From: Ligula intestinalis
Lineage: Eukaryota; Platyhelminthes; Cestoda; Diphyllobothriidea; Diphyllobothriidae
Direction of reading: 5' to 3'
Assembly: GCA_036362985.1 (NCBI GenBank)
Contig: JAYGXS010000003.1
Coordinates: forward strand, 29,923,563 to 29,987,562
Length of the DNA stretch: 64,000 nucleotides
Each line of letters begins with the position of its first letter. Position 1 is the first letter of the stretch. The notes under the pieces were generated by a model, which saw only the letters and a list, made by a program, of their open reading frames with translations, made no database searches and was not told the DNA's origin. Position numbers and translations under genes: made by a program. Below are positions 44,301 to 56,570 of this stretch, piece by piece.

Positions 44301-47300
44301 ATTTAACTCCTAAGCCGAAGTGTCATTGTAATCATTTTCAAACTAGATAGGGTATTTGACCAAGACAAAAGCAGTTTAAGGTATTTTGTAGGCCTAGGCA
44401 TAAGCAACTTAGGAGTAACTGACCACCAGAACAATTCAAAAGACTTTTGAGAAGTCGTTCTTATTCCGTATAATACTTCGAACTGTACAATGTATTATAT
44501 CCTACCTATCATCTTTGCAACCGGGTAGCGGTTAGTTAAATGTCAACGCTGGCGGTGCTGTGGTTTTAACCGAAAACGGCAATGCTAAAAGATATAGGGA
44601 GCATCAATTCCTCTCTTTTTGCGAAGCAGGTGACGCAAACGTATTCAGCAATTCACATTTTCAAATGACACAGGATACCAGCCAACTTCTCCAAGGGCCT
44701 AAGCCAACGGGTGCTTGCAACAGCCGAAGCAGTGGCTATACGGCTAGCGAATCCGGTGCTGTGTTGTCAGAAGAAGCTGACAAAAGCCCTTGCACTTCCG
44801 TGGCCGACCACGACGCCAGGTGGCGATCGCATTTTGCCCCACCCCCCAGTGACAGTCATTAGTTGTGCGCCAATAACAGCAATTATCCCTCCATGTATCT
44901 GCCCTCTGAACAGTCTCCACAATCTAAGCCAATTACCTACCCTACCCCTCCCTCTCCTCTAAAACAAGAACCTCTACACGCGTACCTCGCCATGCGGGCG
45001 ACGCGTAAACAATTAATTGTATTTAGACTACACTATTTAACCCTGTCCAACTGTACAGTTTATATGAAACTGCAAATGATGATTTGCTGGAAACATATGT
45101 TGCCAAACTTGACTTCTAAACTTTTTAATGACTATGATTTGACTAACCATTGAGATCGAGGTGCTTAAGGGAACATTTAGAGGCACAATTGTAGACTTTT
45201 TGAAGACTTTGACGATCTTGTTCTTAGGGAAGTGCCTTTTTAATCTGCCAGTCACATAGCAAGGAATTAAACTTGTGAAACGATAAATTCAGCCCGATAG
45301 TACTGCTAATCCCAAAGTTTAATTCAGTTAGAATGCAATACAGCTTAACCTGCATGGTAGTTCCAAGGTCTTCCCTGCACACTATGACCATCTCTTTCAA
45401 ACAAATGTCATTTCAATCACTCACAAAAATCATAGCCATTGGACAAATTAATTACAAAGAGCTCAGTTTCTCCTGATTTTTCGATGACTCTTCCAGTTAA
45501 CTTATCTTGGACACAGTACAACTTCATCATAACATTTTCGTGTCATTGGAAAACTTATCTAGAAATGTAATTCCAAAGCCACGTCAAAAATGCACGGCAA
45601 GAATGTTACTTTCATAATCACCTCGGTCTCTTAAATTTTGGCCCAGATACGAATTTTGTTATTTGGCATTGGCGCTTTCTTCAACATGCGCACATAAACT
45701 ATTGTTCTGTGGTTGATTTTTGACAGAAATCAAGTTCATCTATAAAGACGCTCTAAATTTAAAGAAAGCGACCGTACTGTTTTACCTATCCGTTTATCGC
45801 GAATGTACTTTCAGCAGGTGGGTGCGAAAACTCGTCACTAAAAAAACTACGCATATTTTACTTGTATGTTACTTTAAGGTATTGAAAATTCACCAAAGGT
45901 CTGTTCGAATCGAAAGCACTGAAGTAATTTTTAATTACGGTTCAGGCTTTACCTGTGCTCTTTTACTGGAAAGCAAGTATCTGGTAAAGCAAATCATTTA
46001 TATGTGAGTTTACCATGCTGGCGGCACAAGCACTAGCTAGAAATCCAGAGAGGAAACACGTGGAACACCCTAGGTGATGGAGTTTTACCCAATTATAAAC
46101 ATCAAATTCGAGTCTATGTCTCTGTAGAGTTTAAATAAACTGATATTTATTAAGGACAAAAAATACGTGTACATGAAAATACAAATCTTAATTCATTCAT
46201 AATATGAAGTGCACATAATGCTTACTTTGTGGTTCTGGATAATTTTTTAAAACCATCTTGAGAACATGTTAACAGTGAATATTGCTTGGCTCGCAGCTGA
46301 CAAAAGTGGGAACGTAATAAATCCACACTGGTCTTTCGTAAGCATGGCTTTCGAAATTATCGGCGATATTGCAAGCTATTACGAATCACCTGCGATTTCT
46401 TCACATGCATTTCTGGGATTCAGCCCCAAGCTTAGATCAATGTTTACTCGTTGGCTGCTCACCGAGCCTAGTTGACGGCAAACTAACTGTTAGTGTGCCC
46501 TTCAACGTATTTGCCTACGTCTTACAGTGAGGCCCGTAATAACATACTCCTAAACTCACATGTGCTTGCGCTTTTACACGTTGAATGCAGGTGCTGCATG
46601 TCAAATCATTTGCTACAAGCAAAATTCACTTGCGCAATTTTGCCAAGTCGCTCACTGCACTACCACTTGACTGCCAAGTCAAAAACATTGCAAAAAGTCT
46701 GAAATTATACCCTGGCAAGATTAGGTTTAGTAAAGTGCGTGAGATACCTCTAAGCCGAGAACCCTCTCTGATGGGACCAATGATAATAGGGTTTTCATGG
46801 CTGAAGCATTGCTGTGGCGCAGTAAAAAAAATAATAACTGAAAAAAATATAACAGGGACTACCGGATATAATATGCGTTATTAGCTAGAAAATATTTAAC
46901 GAACATGCGCGGGATAACTGACAAATGAACAAAAGGTTAGTTTCGAAAATAGGGACTTGATATAAGTCGGAGTGAATACAATGTTTCCAGAAAATTAAAC
47001 GCGAAACCGACTGAATCGAATGCAATATTTCCAAAAAAAGAACGTAAAACAAATTAGGCGTCACATTTTAGTCATTCGGTGCAAATCTTCGATGATTCTT
47101 AAACGTTTCCTAGTGGGCATTCAATGTTTAAGGCAAAGTTAGTGGTGTGGTATGGATGCAGGCAGTTACGTTGTAATCAGTCGAGCCCAGGCGGGAAAAT
47201 TTAACTAGAAAGTTAGGTGTAACAAAGCTTAGGCAAAGTGTGTGCTGATTACTAATGGTTTCCTTGTGGGCAGTGCAATGAGCTAAGGCAGAGCAACCAG

Positions 47301-47500
47301 GTAAAGCGCTAAGACAAAATGCACTAACAGTCAGCAATTGCTGCAATGCGGTGAGTCCAGCTATGTGGAAATTGGGCTAAAATACCCTAAATAGGCATAT
47401 ATTTGCGTTCCATAAGGCAAATAATACTTTTTTAACATGTGTCTAGCTAGTATATTACGTTATGTGTGGAGCATAACCTACTCTTAGCAAAACGATAAAC
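41340..47500 (+). repeat. Large segmental duplication, copy 2
   Basis: Partner of 18,240-25,735 in the same orientation; anchors given there. Copy 2 lacks the tandem G-rich units at 20.4-21.2 kb and the 22.4-23.1 kb segment, making it about 1.3 kb shorter. The end near 47,475 (GTGTGGAGCATAACCTACTC) corresponds to the bases at the assembly gap in copy 1. Confidence 0.85.
42583..43740 (+). pseudogene. RING-family pseudogene, five-module version
   Basis: Aligned to the 19,047 gene. The start codon is ATA (42,583-42,585). In the RING the second Cys is Gly (ECPFGLE) and the Cys of LPCEH is Tyr (LPYEH), so two zinc ligands are gone. The 10-residue array is reduced to about one unit. Module 1 is intact (ICPVC...VCADCW), module 2 has its first CxxC broken (VRPNC). 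A one-base frameshift near 43,275 precedes module 3 (CHIC...VCADCW), module 4 has CPVR and a stop in place of Trp (43,559-43,561), and module 5 near 43,680-43,745 is barely recognisable. The gene once had five modules against three in the intact copy. The minus-strand frame at 42,538-43,056 is a shadow. Confidence 0.85.
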
Positions 47501-47539
47501 TATATCACAAATATGTACTAGCGTAGAATAATGTGAGGG
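43741..47539. other. No supported gene
   Basis: Rest of duplication copy 2. Frames at 44,560-45,153 and 46,266-46,884 are not conserved in copy 1 and show no domain. Confidence 0.5.
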
Positions 47540-47955
47540 AACAATCAGTTAACATTCTCCTATCTATTACCCACTACTTCGGCACACAAAATAAACTACC
47601 CTTTCTACCTGGCATTGCCCGTCTTCTCTTTTCCAATAATATCAGACCCAACGATCAGAGAGACAGGCTATCTCTCGATTAACTTAAACCACTGCAAATA
47701 ATTATCTAGCAACCCACGGACCTGGCCCCCTAGTTATTCCAGAAAATTAACCCAGAGGAAGTTTGTTGCTTCCGGTGAAGAAAATGGCGGCAGATCTGGG
47801 GCAGCTGCCATCTACAGCCCAAAGATTCTTACCTCAACAAGCTGAACGTCGCTCTGTTGTCACCTCTGCTAGAAAGGGCAGTCTGATTGGAAATAAGGTC
47901 CACGCAGTTAAGTGAGGAATCTGTTATTTGCCAATACAAGCGAACATCCGTGTCC
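47540..47955. other. No gene seen
   Basis: Unremarkable sequence between the duplication end and the PLE terminal repeat. Confidence 0.5.
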
Positions 47956-48011
47956 CAGGAAGCAATTGAGAAGAAGAAGAAGACTCGATCGCTGGGACAA
48001 TATGTTTATTC

Positions 48012-48052
48012 GCCTGACGTTTCGATATCCGTCGCGGATTCGTCATCAGAGA
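48012..48052 (-). ncRNA. Type I hammerhead ribozyme candidate
   Basis: On the minus strand CTGATGA (48,049-48,043), one extra C, stem II GAATCCG/CGGATATC with a CGA loop and one bulged A, GAAA, then CGTC followed by AGGCG. The bases TGTCT before the first box can pair with AGGCG (two wobbles) as stem I. The core is complete. Stem III is only ACGT, as in the 27.6 kb motif. Confidence 0.7.
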
Positions 48053-48141
48053 CATGAGTAGCAGGAAGGTTAAGTATGCACAGACTTTTGCAGTATTTAT
48101 AGGACACAGTCATTACTGCAAGCATACAGCGACAATTAACG

Positions 48142-48639
48142 TTAATTGCCTTCTTGTGCGTGGACTGTTTGTTGGACGGCACGCGGGCTCTGACCTTTTG
48201 AACTTTCGTCACGGGCGGTGAGCTCGGGCATGATGATTGCTCGGCCGTATGGCTCCCCGGTGTTGGCGTACGATGAGGCGGTGGCCTGCCCATTCCTCAA
48301 GTGACGGCTTGCTTTGGCCACATTGAATCTCAGGATTGAATATGGATTGGGCATATCGTTGCACTTGTTGATGGATTGGGGACCCGTGAACCATGACTCA
48401 AGTAGTTCTCGGCTCACCCGATTGTCACCTCTTGTGAGAATTTCGGCCTCATCAAATTTGAAGGTGTGGCCGGGTCTCGTCGAATGAGCCGCAACTTGAG
48501 AATTGGCATCATTTCGCCGCACTGCAGCCGCGTGTTCGGCAATTCGCGTCTTGAGAAGTCTGCCAGTTTCTCCGACATAGTTGCTTTGACCGCAACTGCA
48601 CCAGATCCTGTAGACGACCCCAGATGTTTCTTCCCGTGG
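48142..48639 (-). CDS. GIY-YIG endonuclease domain of a PLE
   Basis: An open frame of about 165 codons without its own start. It begins PREETSGVVYRIWCSCGQSN, giving a CxC zinc-finger-like entry, then YVGETGR, the GIY-YIG second half, RIAEHAAAVRRNDANSQVAA (catalytic Arg and helix), HSTRPGHTFKFDEAEIL, TRGDNRVSRELLESWF with the conserved Glu, and GPQSINKCNDMPNPYSILR. PLE nucleases of this type nick the target for reverse transcription. The C-terminal 60 residues after ILR look less constrained. It is a protein fragment: no RT and no initiator ATG in frame. Confidence 0.75.
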   Translation of the reverse strand, partial: PREETSGVVYRIWCSCGQSNYVGETGRLLKTRIAEHAAAVRRNDANSQVAAHSTRPGHTFKFDEAEILTRGDNRVSRELLESWFTGPQSINKCNDMPNPYSILRFNVAKASRHLRNGQATASSYANTGEPYGRAIIMPELTARDESSKGQSPRAVQQTVHAQEGN

Positions 48640-48699
48640 CAGAGCAAAGGAGAACCACCGGCTTTACCTATCCTTTGCAAGAGTAAATCGGCATTTATA

Positions 48700-51600
48700 A
48701 CTGTGGCATATTAAAACCTTTAAATTGTTAAAAGCCATTTGAGCAGCTTACCCTAGGGGCAAGGATGCTGATCCTCTGGCAGAAACGTAATGTCGGGATT
48801 TTCCAATTTTTTTATTGCCTTCGTTTAACATTCATTATTCAGGCTTTTGTACTGGTGAAAGGAAAAACTTTAAAAGATGTGGGGTCCGTCAGTCCGACAG
48901 ATGGAGTGAATGAGAATGTTATCTTTTGTATTTGAGACCTATGTTCTGCAGGTGTTTTAGTTTATTGTTCTCACTATCGTTTAGTATGGTCAACGGTAGC
49001 TTAACTACATGCACTTCTTATCATCCTTCCTCTCTTTATCATTTCTCCCTTTCCCCCCTTAGAAATGCCTCCAACTTAGCCAACTCTATCTAACCCCTCC
49101 TCTCTTATTCACACGAACTACTTGTAGAGAAATGTGAAAACTGTTGACCACATGTTAAAATCTGTTTCCTGATTCCATATAAATTTACTGGTCCGATGAA
49201 AACTATTCGCAAGCAAGCGTATGTTCGTGAAGTGTTCTTCTGGATACTTTCAGGTGAGCCACACAATTATCAATATCCAAAAAAGTACACCGGCCCTACG
49301 TACAAATCGTAAATCCTATTCGTTTGTTCATTGAGAATTTGAGAAGACCATTTTGAAAGGTTTGTGCGATTTTCTATCCGAAAGGATTCGTGATAAACAC
49401 AGAATCCAAGTTATTGTCTGCCATGCCGAGGTTATATATTTCGAAGTCCCGTCTGTGATTGCCCTGACTACGAACATAAAGCAGTTCCCTGACCAACCCG
49501 ATTTTGCGCTGCCTCGTAAACGTTTTAAATTAGGTCGTTTTTTCCTAGCCTTATGTTAAAATTTGCATTTTAAGTGGCTATAGATTTCGAAAGGACGCGT
49601 ACACTTCCATGTTATCTTCAACTTCTTGGTCGATTGAGTGATGCATCAATTAATTTTATCTCGAATGAAATGCTAAAGAAACCTTGAATTCAAAGTCCTT
49701 AAGCCGAAGTATGCCAATGACATTGCCATATTAGATAATAACCCTTGATCATTACAGTCAACAGTAGATCAAATCATTAGTTTCATTAAACTTGTTGGTC
49801 TTGCGATTAATATTCACAAGACAAAGTTCCGAAGTACAGTATGGCAAGTGCTGAAAAAGACGGGTTATCATTCGCAAACCAACATTAAGTAGGGTTGCAA
49901 TTCTGTATATCATACAGTCCAATTTCAATTCTTTTAGGTCACGCTAGGATGCCTACTCTCTGATGACCTTTTTTCTGACCTCTGCCAAAGCCTAATTCGG
50001 TAAAAAATGGCTTCATAAATGCTATGCATTTTCATCATTTATTTTGAATGCTTTTATAAATTCAAATATATTTTATGGAAAGCATGCATGAAAGCATTCT
50101 CTTTTGTAATTATTTGATAGAAAATTACGCCTCAATCCAATTATATTCGAAAAGAAAGGGTTTCCTTCGGTTTTAAAGAGATTGAAATATTGGTGCTATA
50201 TCCACGAAGGCAAAAATAACATGATATTAGCGAATATTTTAGCAGAGGTTGAACAAAAAATATTTTGTTGAATTAGACTTTTGAAAAATTTACTTGGAAA
50301 TTGGAACAATAGGAAACTATTAACACCCATAAACATGTAAGGCAAGCTGGCAACATTAATTTCAAATCGCGAGGACATGGACATACGACAGATCGCGTCA
50401 ACGACGATAAAAGCACAGCCAGATTGGAGTCATCTACTCAGTTAGTCCTCACAGCATCTGATTCACGTCACGAAAACGTATAACACGCGCTTTTAAACCA
50501 AGTTCATTGGCACAGCTAAAAACAATGTGTTGCTCATGCATAGATTGCGCGAAGTTCTAGCGTGTAACAGATTCAGTATCCACCAAAATCGATTTCAATA
50601 AATCTGGTCTGAAAAGACAAAGTCACGATGAATGTAGGCGATTTTGAATGAGCGATACTCCTAACATTTTTACGTAATTGGCACCGGTAACATCCATTCC
50701 GATCGAGACAACCTTCAAAAAATCACAATAGCCACGCCGATAAAATTCACGAGCAAATTTTGCTGCAGTCAGCTTAGTAGAACAACAATTTCCCCAAATG
50801 GATACATGCGAAGCCTAAGGTGCTCTTAATCGGAGTAACTGTACATTGTTCAACGCGAATTTCCGGTGACCAATGGGGTGCACAAAATATTTGCGTAGTA
50901 GATTTAAGCACAACATAAACTTATAGAATTGGTTGACGTTTTTTCTCTTTTTTTCTCCTAAACCCCACACATGTCCCCCACAAAGGCAACAGAGTAAATT
51001 CTTAAACTCCCTCAGGAGTTTTTTTTTAATGTTTGCTCCTATTTTCCACCCATGAAGCAGGACAACTGGCCTTTCCAACAATCTGAGATACAAATTGTCT
51101 GCTTCCACGACACATATGTACAGATAGGGAACTCAAACGTAATTTACCTATATATCCCTCAATATACTGATACAGAATGCGTCAGCCCTGTAAAAAAGGG
51201 ATGGCGCTCTTAAAAATTAAAAATCAAAGGCCGAAAATGGACCCTTTAACATCTATTTTACATTGTTAAATAGCAGATGATTCGACGGATAAGGGGAAGA
51301 ATTATGTTCTATGTAAAATAGGTAATCTTCAATCCAATCATTTTATTCTAAATATTTGAGGAAAACTTTAGACTGATATATGCAAGAACGGTGTGGAGAC
51401 ATACAAAATGCTTTCTGCCCGGTGAACTACGAAATATCAGGACTGCGTTTATTTATTCATAAGAAACTACGGAACCGTTCACGAGGTTCTGTTTGAAGGC
51501 ACTATTTCATATCTTTTAAGACGCTTGCACTGACGACAAGATATTTATGCTGAAATAGATTTTTTTTATGGCTAGCCTCCTATTCACCTTCTTGACCATC

Positions 51601-52005
51601 AGTTTTCCGATGTGTATTGGACTGAATTTACAATATCTAGGGCCTTACTTTTTAACCACGCACCAACTGTCTCCTAACGTGATTGCAGTACTACAAAAAG
51701 TAGTTTTCCGAAGTTAAGATAAAATAGCTCTGCGCTTTACTACACTTAAGAATCCAGGCATTTCGGCCCAAATGGCGTATTTTCGTTGCCGGATGGTACC
51801 TAGTCGGTCAACAAGGCAGTGGCTGCTTGTATAATCGAATTTGCCTTCTGTAAGAAAACCTCGCCGAAATGCCACCTCAAAAGCCGCATATTCAGACGCA
51901 TTCCGAACATTTCACTGACCAGTGGTTGCACTGAGCACATTCCTTAATTTAATTTTTCCTCTACTAGATCGGCAAAGCACACATCTTCATCTTGCACTGG
52001 CTCTC
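48700..52005. other. Gene-less AT-rich stretch
   Basis: No coding region, RNA gene or known repeat recognised. Frames are short and without domains. Confidence 0.5.
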
Positions 52006-52170
52006 AACCGACAAAGCCCGTGGTGCCGTGGTGAACTGTTTAACTCAATGCCTAAAGGTCATGAGTTCGAATATCGGGAGCTCCTACCCCTCAGATTGGT
52101 ATGACCGACAGATGATGGCTAACAAGCTAGAAATGACCATGTCTGTCTACCTTTTCTTTGCTGGGTCCAA
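52006..52170 (+). mobile_element. SINE of the second family
   Basis: It carries GTGGTGAACTGTTTAACTC (A-box region), GAGTTCGAATATC (B box), then the family body TTGGTATGACCGACAGATGA, TGGC, AGAAATGACCATG and GCTGGGTCC near the end. It is in the opposite orientation to the copies at 7.4 and 13.4 kb. Confidence 0.6.
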
Positions 52171-52739
52171 ATAGTTCCTTAACGTTTATTTTTGAACAGA
52201 TTTAGCCAACCGCTAAATAGTAACATCACACTGTGTCTACATGGAAATTAAATACGAAAGATAAGTTAGTCAGTCCAGTGGCTGATTGGAGTACTGCACA
52301 CAAAGATCGATTTGGTTTCAGACGAAGTGACTACTAAAGCCAAACCAAACCACGTATGAAGCAAAAATAAAAATACCGACACTCTAATTATACAAAAGTA
52401 AATATGTCTTTATTAGGGCCCATTTGCATTTATTACTTTCTTTTTACTGTGATTATTGTAGCAACCAGTCTATTTCACATCTCAAATAACTAAAGGTCAA
52501 TAATAGCCAGCAACAAGGTAAGAAGTAAATACGCGGAATTAAATTGGCACTGATACTTTATGAATTGCGCCTGTGGCCGAAAGCCAACAAAATAATATTT
52601 CAAAATGAACTGCCTAAAGGACATGTGCCTTCGCTGGTGAGCTGTCTCCATGTGATGGCTTTAAACCGCTACCCACACACACACGAAAGTCTCCCATTTC
52701 CTTTTCAACGATGTCTAACCATGCAAGCTAAAGAGAACT
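52171..52739. other. No gene seen
   Basis: AT-rich with one CACACACAC microsatellite at about 52,674-52,684. No supported reading frame. Confidence 0.5.
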
Positions 52740-53110
52740 GAAGCAAGCCAGCGAGCTGATGCAGGCATAGTGAATCCCGCAGGGGAAAGGAGGGAAAAGG
52801 GAACAGTGAGAGCAGCTTGCGGAGCACCTACTTCCACTCTCTGATCACTCCCACACACGAACCCGATGTCTGGATAATCAAGAATACCGGAAATGGGAGA
52901 GGGCGCAGGTGGCTGGCGCGGCCGAGGAAATTCCTGTGCGTACCGCCACCCCCCGTGTTCGCCTGCCGTACACTGAACTGGCCCCGTGTTATTCCAACGC
53001 ATCAACACACACGCGCATGAAAGTGAGTGTGTCAGCCTGGGGCCACCCAATCATGCAACACTTGAACTGGTTTCAGATTTCCTTACAAGCAACCGTCACA
53101 TGTCGACTTA
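52740..53110. other. GC-rich repeat segment
   Basis: Open in several frames on both strands. The stretch GGGAGAGGGCGCAGGTGGCTGG near 52,896 resembles 17,665-17,690, suggesting a shared interspersed element. No gene is supported. Confidence 0.4.
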
Positions 53111-53820
53111 TCTGACTGTTAAATAAATGCACCGATTTGGTTGAATGACCCCTGCTGTTGCAATGATTCTTTCAGTACCAAGACAAGTCCTCGTTTTATC
53201 TACTACGATTCCACGAGTACTGCTGATAGTTAAAGGCGCGTAGGAACCTCATTTCATGCCTTTGCGCACCTTGTGCCTCTTAATGCACTTTTTTTGTGAC
53301 TGTCTATGATAAAAAGTTTGAGTCGGAAGCTATAACTGACGCTAAATACACCTATAGTTTCAGTTATCAGTTATCAAATTTCAGAATTTACGTGTATATT
53401 TTACGGTTATCCTCACCTCTCGTAGAGAGGATTGATGGTACTCTGCAACTGTTAGATCAAGTAGAACTCACGAAAAAAAATAAAATGGACATGGTGGTGA
53501 CGATTAAAGCCTGCACTTAGGGTGGGTTTTAGGTCCCACGCTGTTTCACCTGGAATTATTGGCAACCGATACATTGTGCCTTTCCAAGTACTTTGTTTAT
53601 TTGGAATCCTTAAGGCTAAACGAGCAAAACTCCTCGTTTGGCGACGACGTGGGCCTACGTCTGGAGCGAAGTTAAAAAAACCTACAGCAGCTACACTATA
53701 TAACAGAGACATTGTACACATAGCAATTCTTCCTTGTTTTTAGAGTAAAACTGGACTAGCCAAGGTGGATTTGTTATGCTGATTGTTGTTAAGAAGTTTG
53801 GGCAGATGTTTTAATTTTAG
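53111..53820. other. No supported gene
   Basis: Frames are open on both strands over 53,522-53,721, with no domain. Confidence 0.45.
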
Positions 53821-54020
53821 TTGACCCAATTGTAAAAAAGACTCGCAGCGTTGGCAGGAGTCGAACTAGCACAGCAAGAAAGGCCTCTAGGCAGCCAACG
53901 CACAACCGATTTGAGCTACGACACCACGCCATGCGCCATGCACTTAGATACACGTAAAGGCCTTCCATGCTGTGCGAATTCGACACCCAAAAACGCAGCA
54001 AGTCTTTTTACAATTTTTTT
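53821..54020. repeat. Second inverted pair of tRNA-derived SINEs
   Basis: TTGACCCAATTGTAAAAAAG, CTCGCAGCGTT, GAGTCGAACTAGCACAGCA and GGCCT (53,821-53,886) are answered on the other strand by 53,957-54,018. The complete minus-strand head reads CGTAGCTCAAATCGG (A box) and AGTTCGACTCC (B box), with the tail ACAATTGGGTCAA. Architecture equals that of 12,100-12,350. Confidence 0.7.
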
Positions 54021-56500
54021 GGCGTAAAATACTGATTTTCCCCCAAAACATTCTTAAGACATACCATTCAGGCCACTATACTGGCCCTTTAGGCAGTTTT
54101 CTTCCAATCTTAGCACCAATCTGTAGGCGGAATATAATGTCATCTAAAGGAAGTGGCGAGAATTTCTATATATGTGTGTCAGCAAGTATTCAAACAAAAT
54201 AATTCAAAATTCGACAATTTCTTGTACATTTTCACATGTCCTACATACAACTTTCATGTAGAAATTTAACTTGGTAGTTTTGTATGTATTTGGACAGGCT
54301 ATTTTGGTTAGCTAAGATAACTTAATAATAATTAAGGCTTTAGTTTAGTAAAATGCCTCTTAGTAAACTTTATTAAGTGAAATAGGCACTGATTAAGATG
54401 ACTTCATTAGTAAGTTTATGGGGAAGAAATTGTCGATGCTATAAATTACGACAGAACCAAACGTTTTTGCTGATATATTTTGCGCCTTGGAAGAAGTCCA
54501 GATTAGGTTAATTTTAACTGCTCAAATGGAAGTGAAGTCAGTTTCAAGGAATGGCATTCTCTTTCCGAAGCAAGGAAAAGTGTAAGTTTTAAAAATAATT
54601 TTAAGCTAGCCTGTGAACTATTTTGCACAAAATGCAGTACCATAAATGTTACGTCACATTTTGTATCAGCGCACTGCTCACCTTGGTAAATAATTAAAGA
54701 GTCAGTTGCGCAGAGGTAATGTAAAGAAGGCTTTTTGAATGCAAGCTTTGTAAACTATACGTTGCGCTTATGCGTTATTAAGAGATGGAACTGAAAGAAA
54801 CCGAATATGCTTTTCAAAAAATGACTATGCATATGGTCAGTGTTTTTTGCGTTCGCAAGATTATAAAAATTATGGAATTGTTCCACTCATGCAAAAATTA
54901 CTCCATTTAAAAGAAAAAAGTATTGTTTTTATCTCTTGTCAAGATTAATTTCTTAACTTCAGGTAAATCAAAGGAATTGGCAAAAGTCTCCAATTTTGTT
55001 GTGGTATTGCCTTTAAAAAAGTTACTATGCACATAAAGTCTCCAGCTAAATGTCATATAAAAGCACTTTTTAAACAGGTTAATTATAATGGTTTTTTGAG
55101 TAAACTTAGGCACATCAATAACTTGTGGATTTTCTGTATGCTCGACAAGGTGGTTTACATTTCTGAGGCATTTCTAGATATGACGCACGTGACCATCTTT
55201 ATAAAAACCAATATCCAAAAACTTTTTTGATAAATGCATTTTATGTATGTATTTTGTGTACGGTTTTGATGCAAACGTCAACCTCAGGCGCAATTTATCA
55301 ATTCATCAATGAATACACAGAAAGCGATCGACATGATTCCAAACTTTACTGGGCGACATTCAATTAAAAGTTGGCCTCTACTGATAATATGTAAAAAAAT
55401 ATTTTGACGAAAGAAAATTAATTTTCCGAAAGCTGAATTAGGTAAATTCCGTTTCCAACTTGCAAAAATGTGTAAATATATTATCGTCATTTATAGCTAC
55501 GTTTTAAGGCTGGGGAAATGGGCATTATCGGAAACGTTTTATTTTTATTTATAAACAATTCATTCTTTTTATTGTTCATTTAAGTACCTAATTTGCCTTA
55601 TGTTGCAAAAAGGGGCAAACTTAATGTGGAACGCACTTAGATTCAGCAATATGCTCACTTACGAATGCTCGCAGTTGCCCTTTTATGGAGACTGGTTGGA
55701 TGTGCATTTTTAGGGGCCAATTTCACTAGAGCAGTACCCCAATATAGGCGTGAGAATTGATCTTGAATTGATAATCCTTTTGGTATCCTTTCCTGACCCA
55801 ATAATGTATGTTTACTAAAGTTGTCGTGATAAAGACATTCGGTAAAGAACGCTCCTCGGGTGCTAAGGAAACTCAGATGTCCAACTTGGCCTCGAGGCCT
55901 CATTTTCGGTCCCTGACAACAGCCTTAGAGTCTATTACTCTTAGGAAGATAGTATTGCCAGCTAAGACTACGGAGATGAGAATGGTCGTTGTCAGCTTAT
56001 TATACCTAAACTGGTGCACCATATATTTTAGTCACATTTGCAGCGCAACCATAGTAAAGATTGCAGAAAAGGTGGTCAATATTATTCTAATGGCGCTAGC
56101 AACAGCTTATTATAGGTTAATGATATTTTATTGGAAAAAACATTCAAATTCATTAAAATTCGGATGTATAACGAAGAATTCTAAGGCGATTTTTTGGCTT
56201 TCAGCAGGAAGCCAACGATGCGGGAATACAAGAAAGAAAGAATCGAAATCAGTGAATTATAAAAATAAGCAAGATGCACTCAGCGAAGATGTGAGAGGAT
56301 GATGTTCCGGGATCAATTCAAAACCGAGGGCAAAGACAAGCAAATGGATAAGGCCGTGCTTCATCAAATTGATCGATTTCAGGAAGAGAAATAAGGGGCA
56401 GAAATCGTAGACGCATCGGGTTGAAGAGGTTGACCGATTACAGGTGAACTTATTAAGGGCAGATTCTTAGAAGGATTTAGTTTAGATGGTGGAGGTTTTC
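54021..56500. other. AT-rich stretch without a supported gene
   Basis: The longest frame (55,808-56,302, plus, 164 codons) has a hydrophobic middle and a Lys/Ser-rich end but no recognised domain. A minus frame at 55,655-55,903 ends at a GTAAGT-like site. I cannot support either as a gene. Confidence 0.4.
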
Positions 56501-56504
56501 TTAC

Positions 56505-56570
56505 CTCTGACTCCGTTTTCTTCGCTGCATCTGGAGTAGTTTTTAAGACGTTAACCGTTGCGTCAGACAT
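56505..56570 (-). CDS. Candidate first coding exon
   Basis: ATG opens MSDATVNVLKTTPDAAKKTE and SE, then a consensus donor (TCAGAG|GTAAGA) in phase 0. The N-terminus beginning MSDAT with a clean composition and a strong donor is typical of a cytosolic protein's first exon. Reading through the donor gives a Pro/Ser-rich stretch to a stop, as expected for intron. I do not recognise the protein and did not find its next exon toward lower coordinates. Confidence 0.35.

Larger units (their letters stand above)
47960..48680 (-). mobile_element. Penelope-like element, best-preserved endonuclease end
   Basis: On the minus strand the order is: linker LPREETSGVV, endonuclease (48,639-48,142), hammerhead (48,049-48,016), AATAAA (RC of 48,005-48,010), a run of CTTCTTCTTCTTC and CTTCCTGGGA at the end. 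The element stops just upstream of the linker near 48,680, so RT is lost by 5' truncation. This copy served as the reference for recognising the decayed ones. Confidence 0.8.

Noticed and set aside
55655..55903. Minus-strand frame ending at a GTAAGT-like site as an exon
   Set aside because: No recognisable domain and no acceptor that I trust; kept only as a note.
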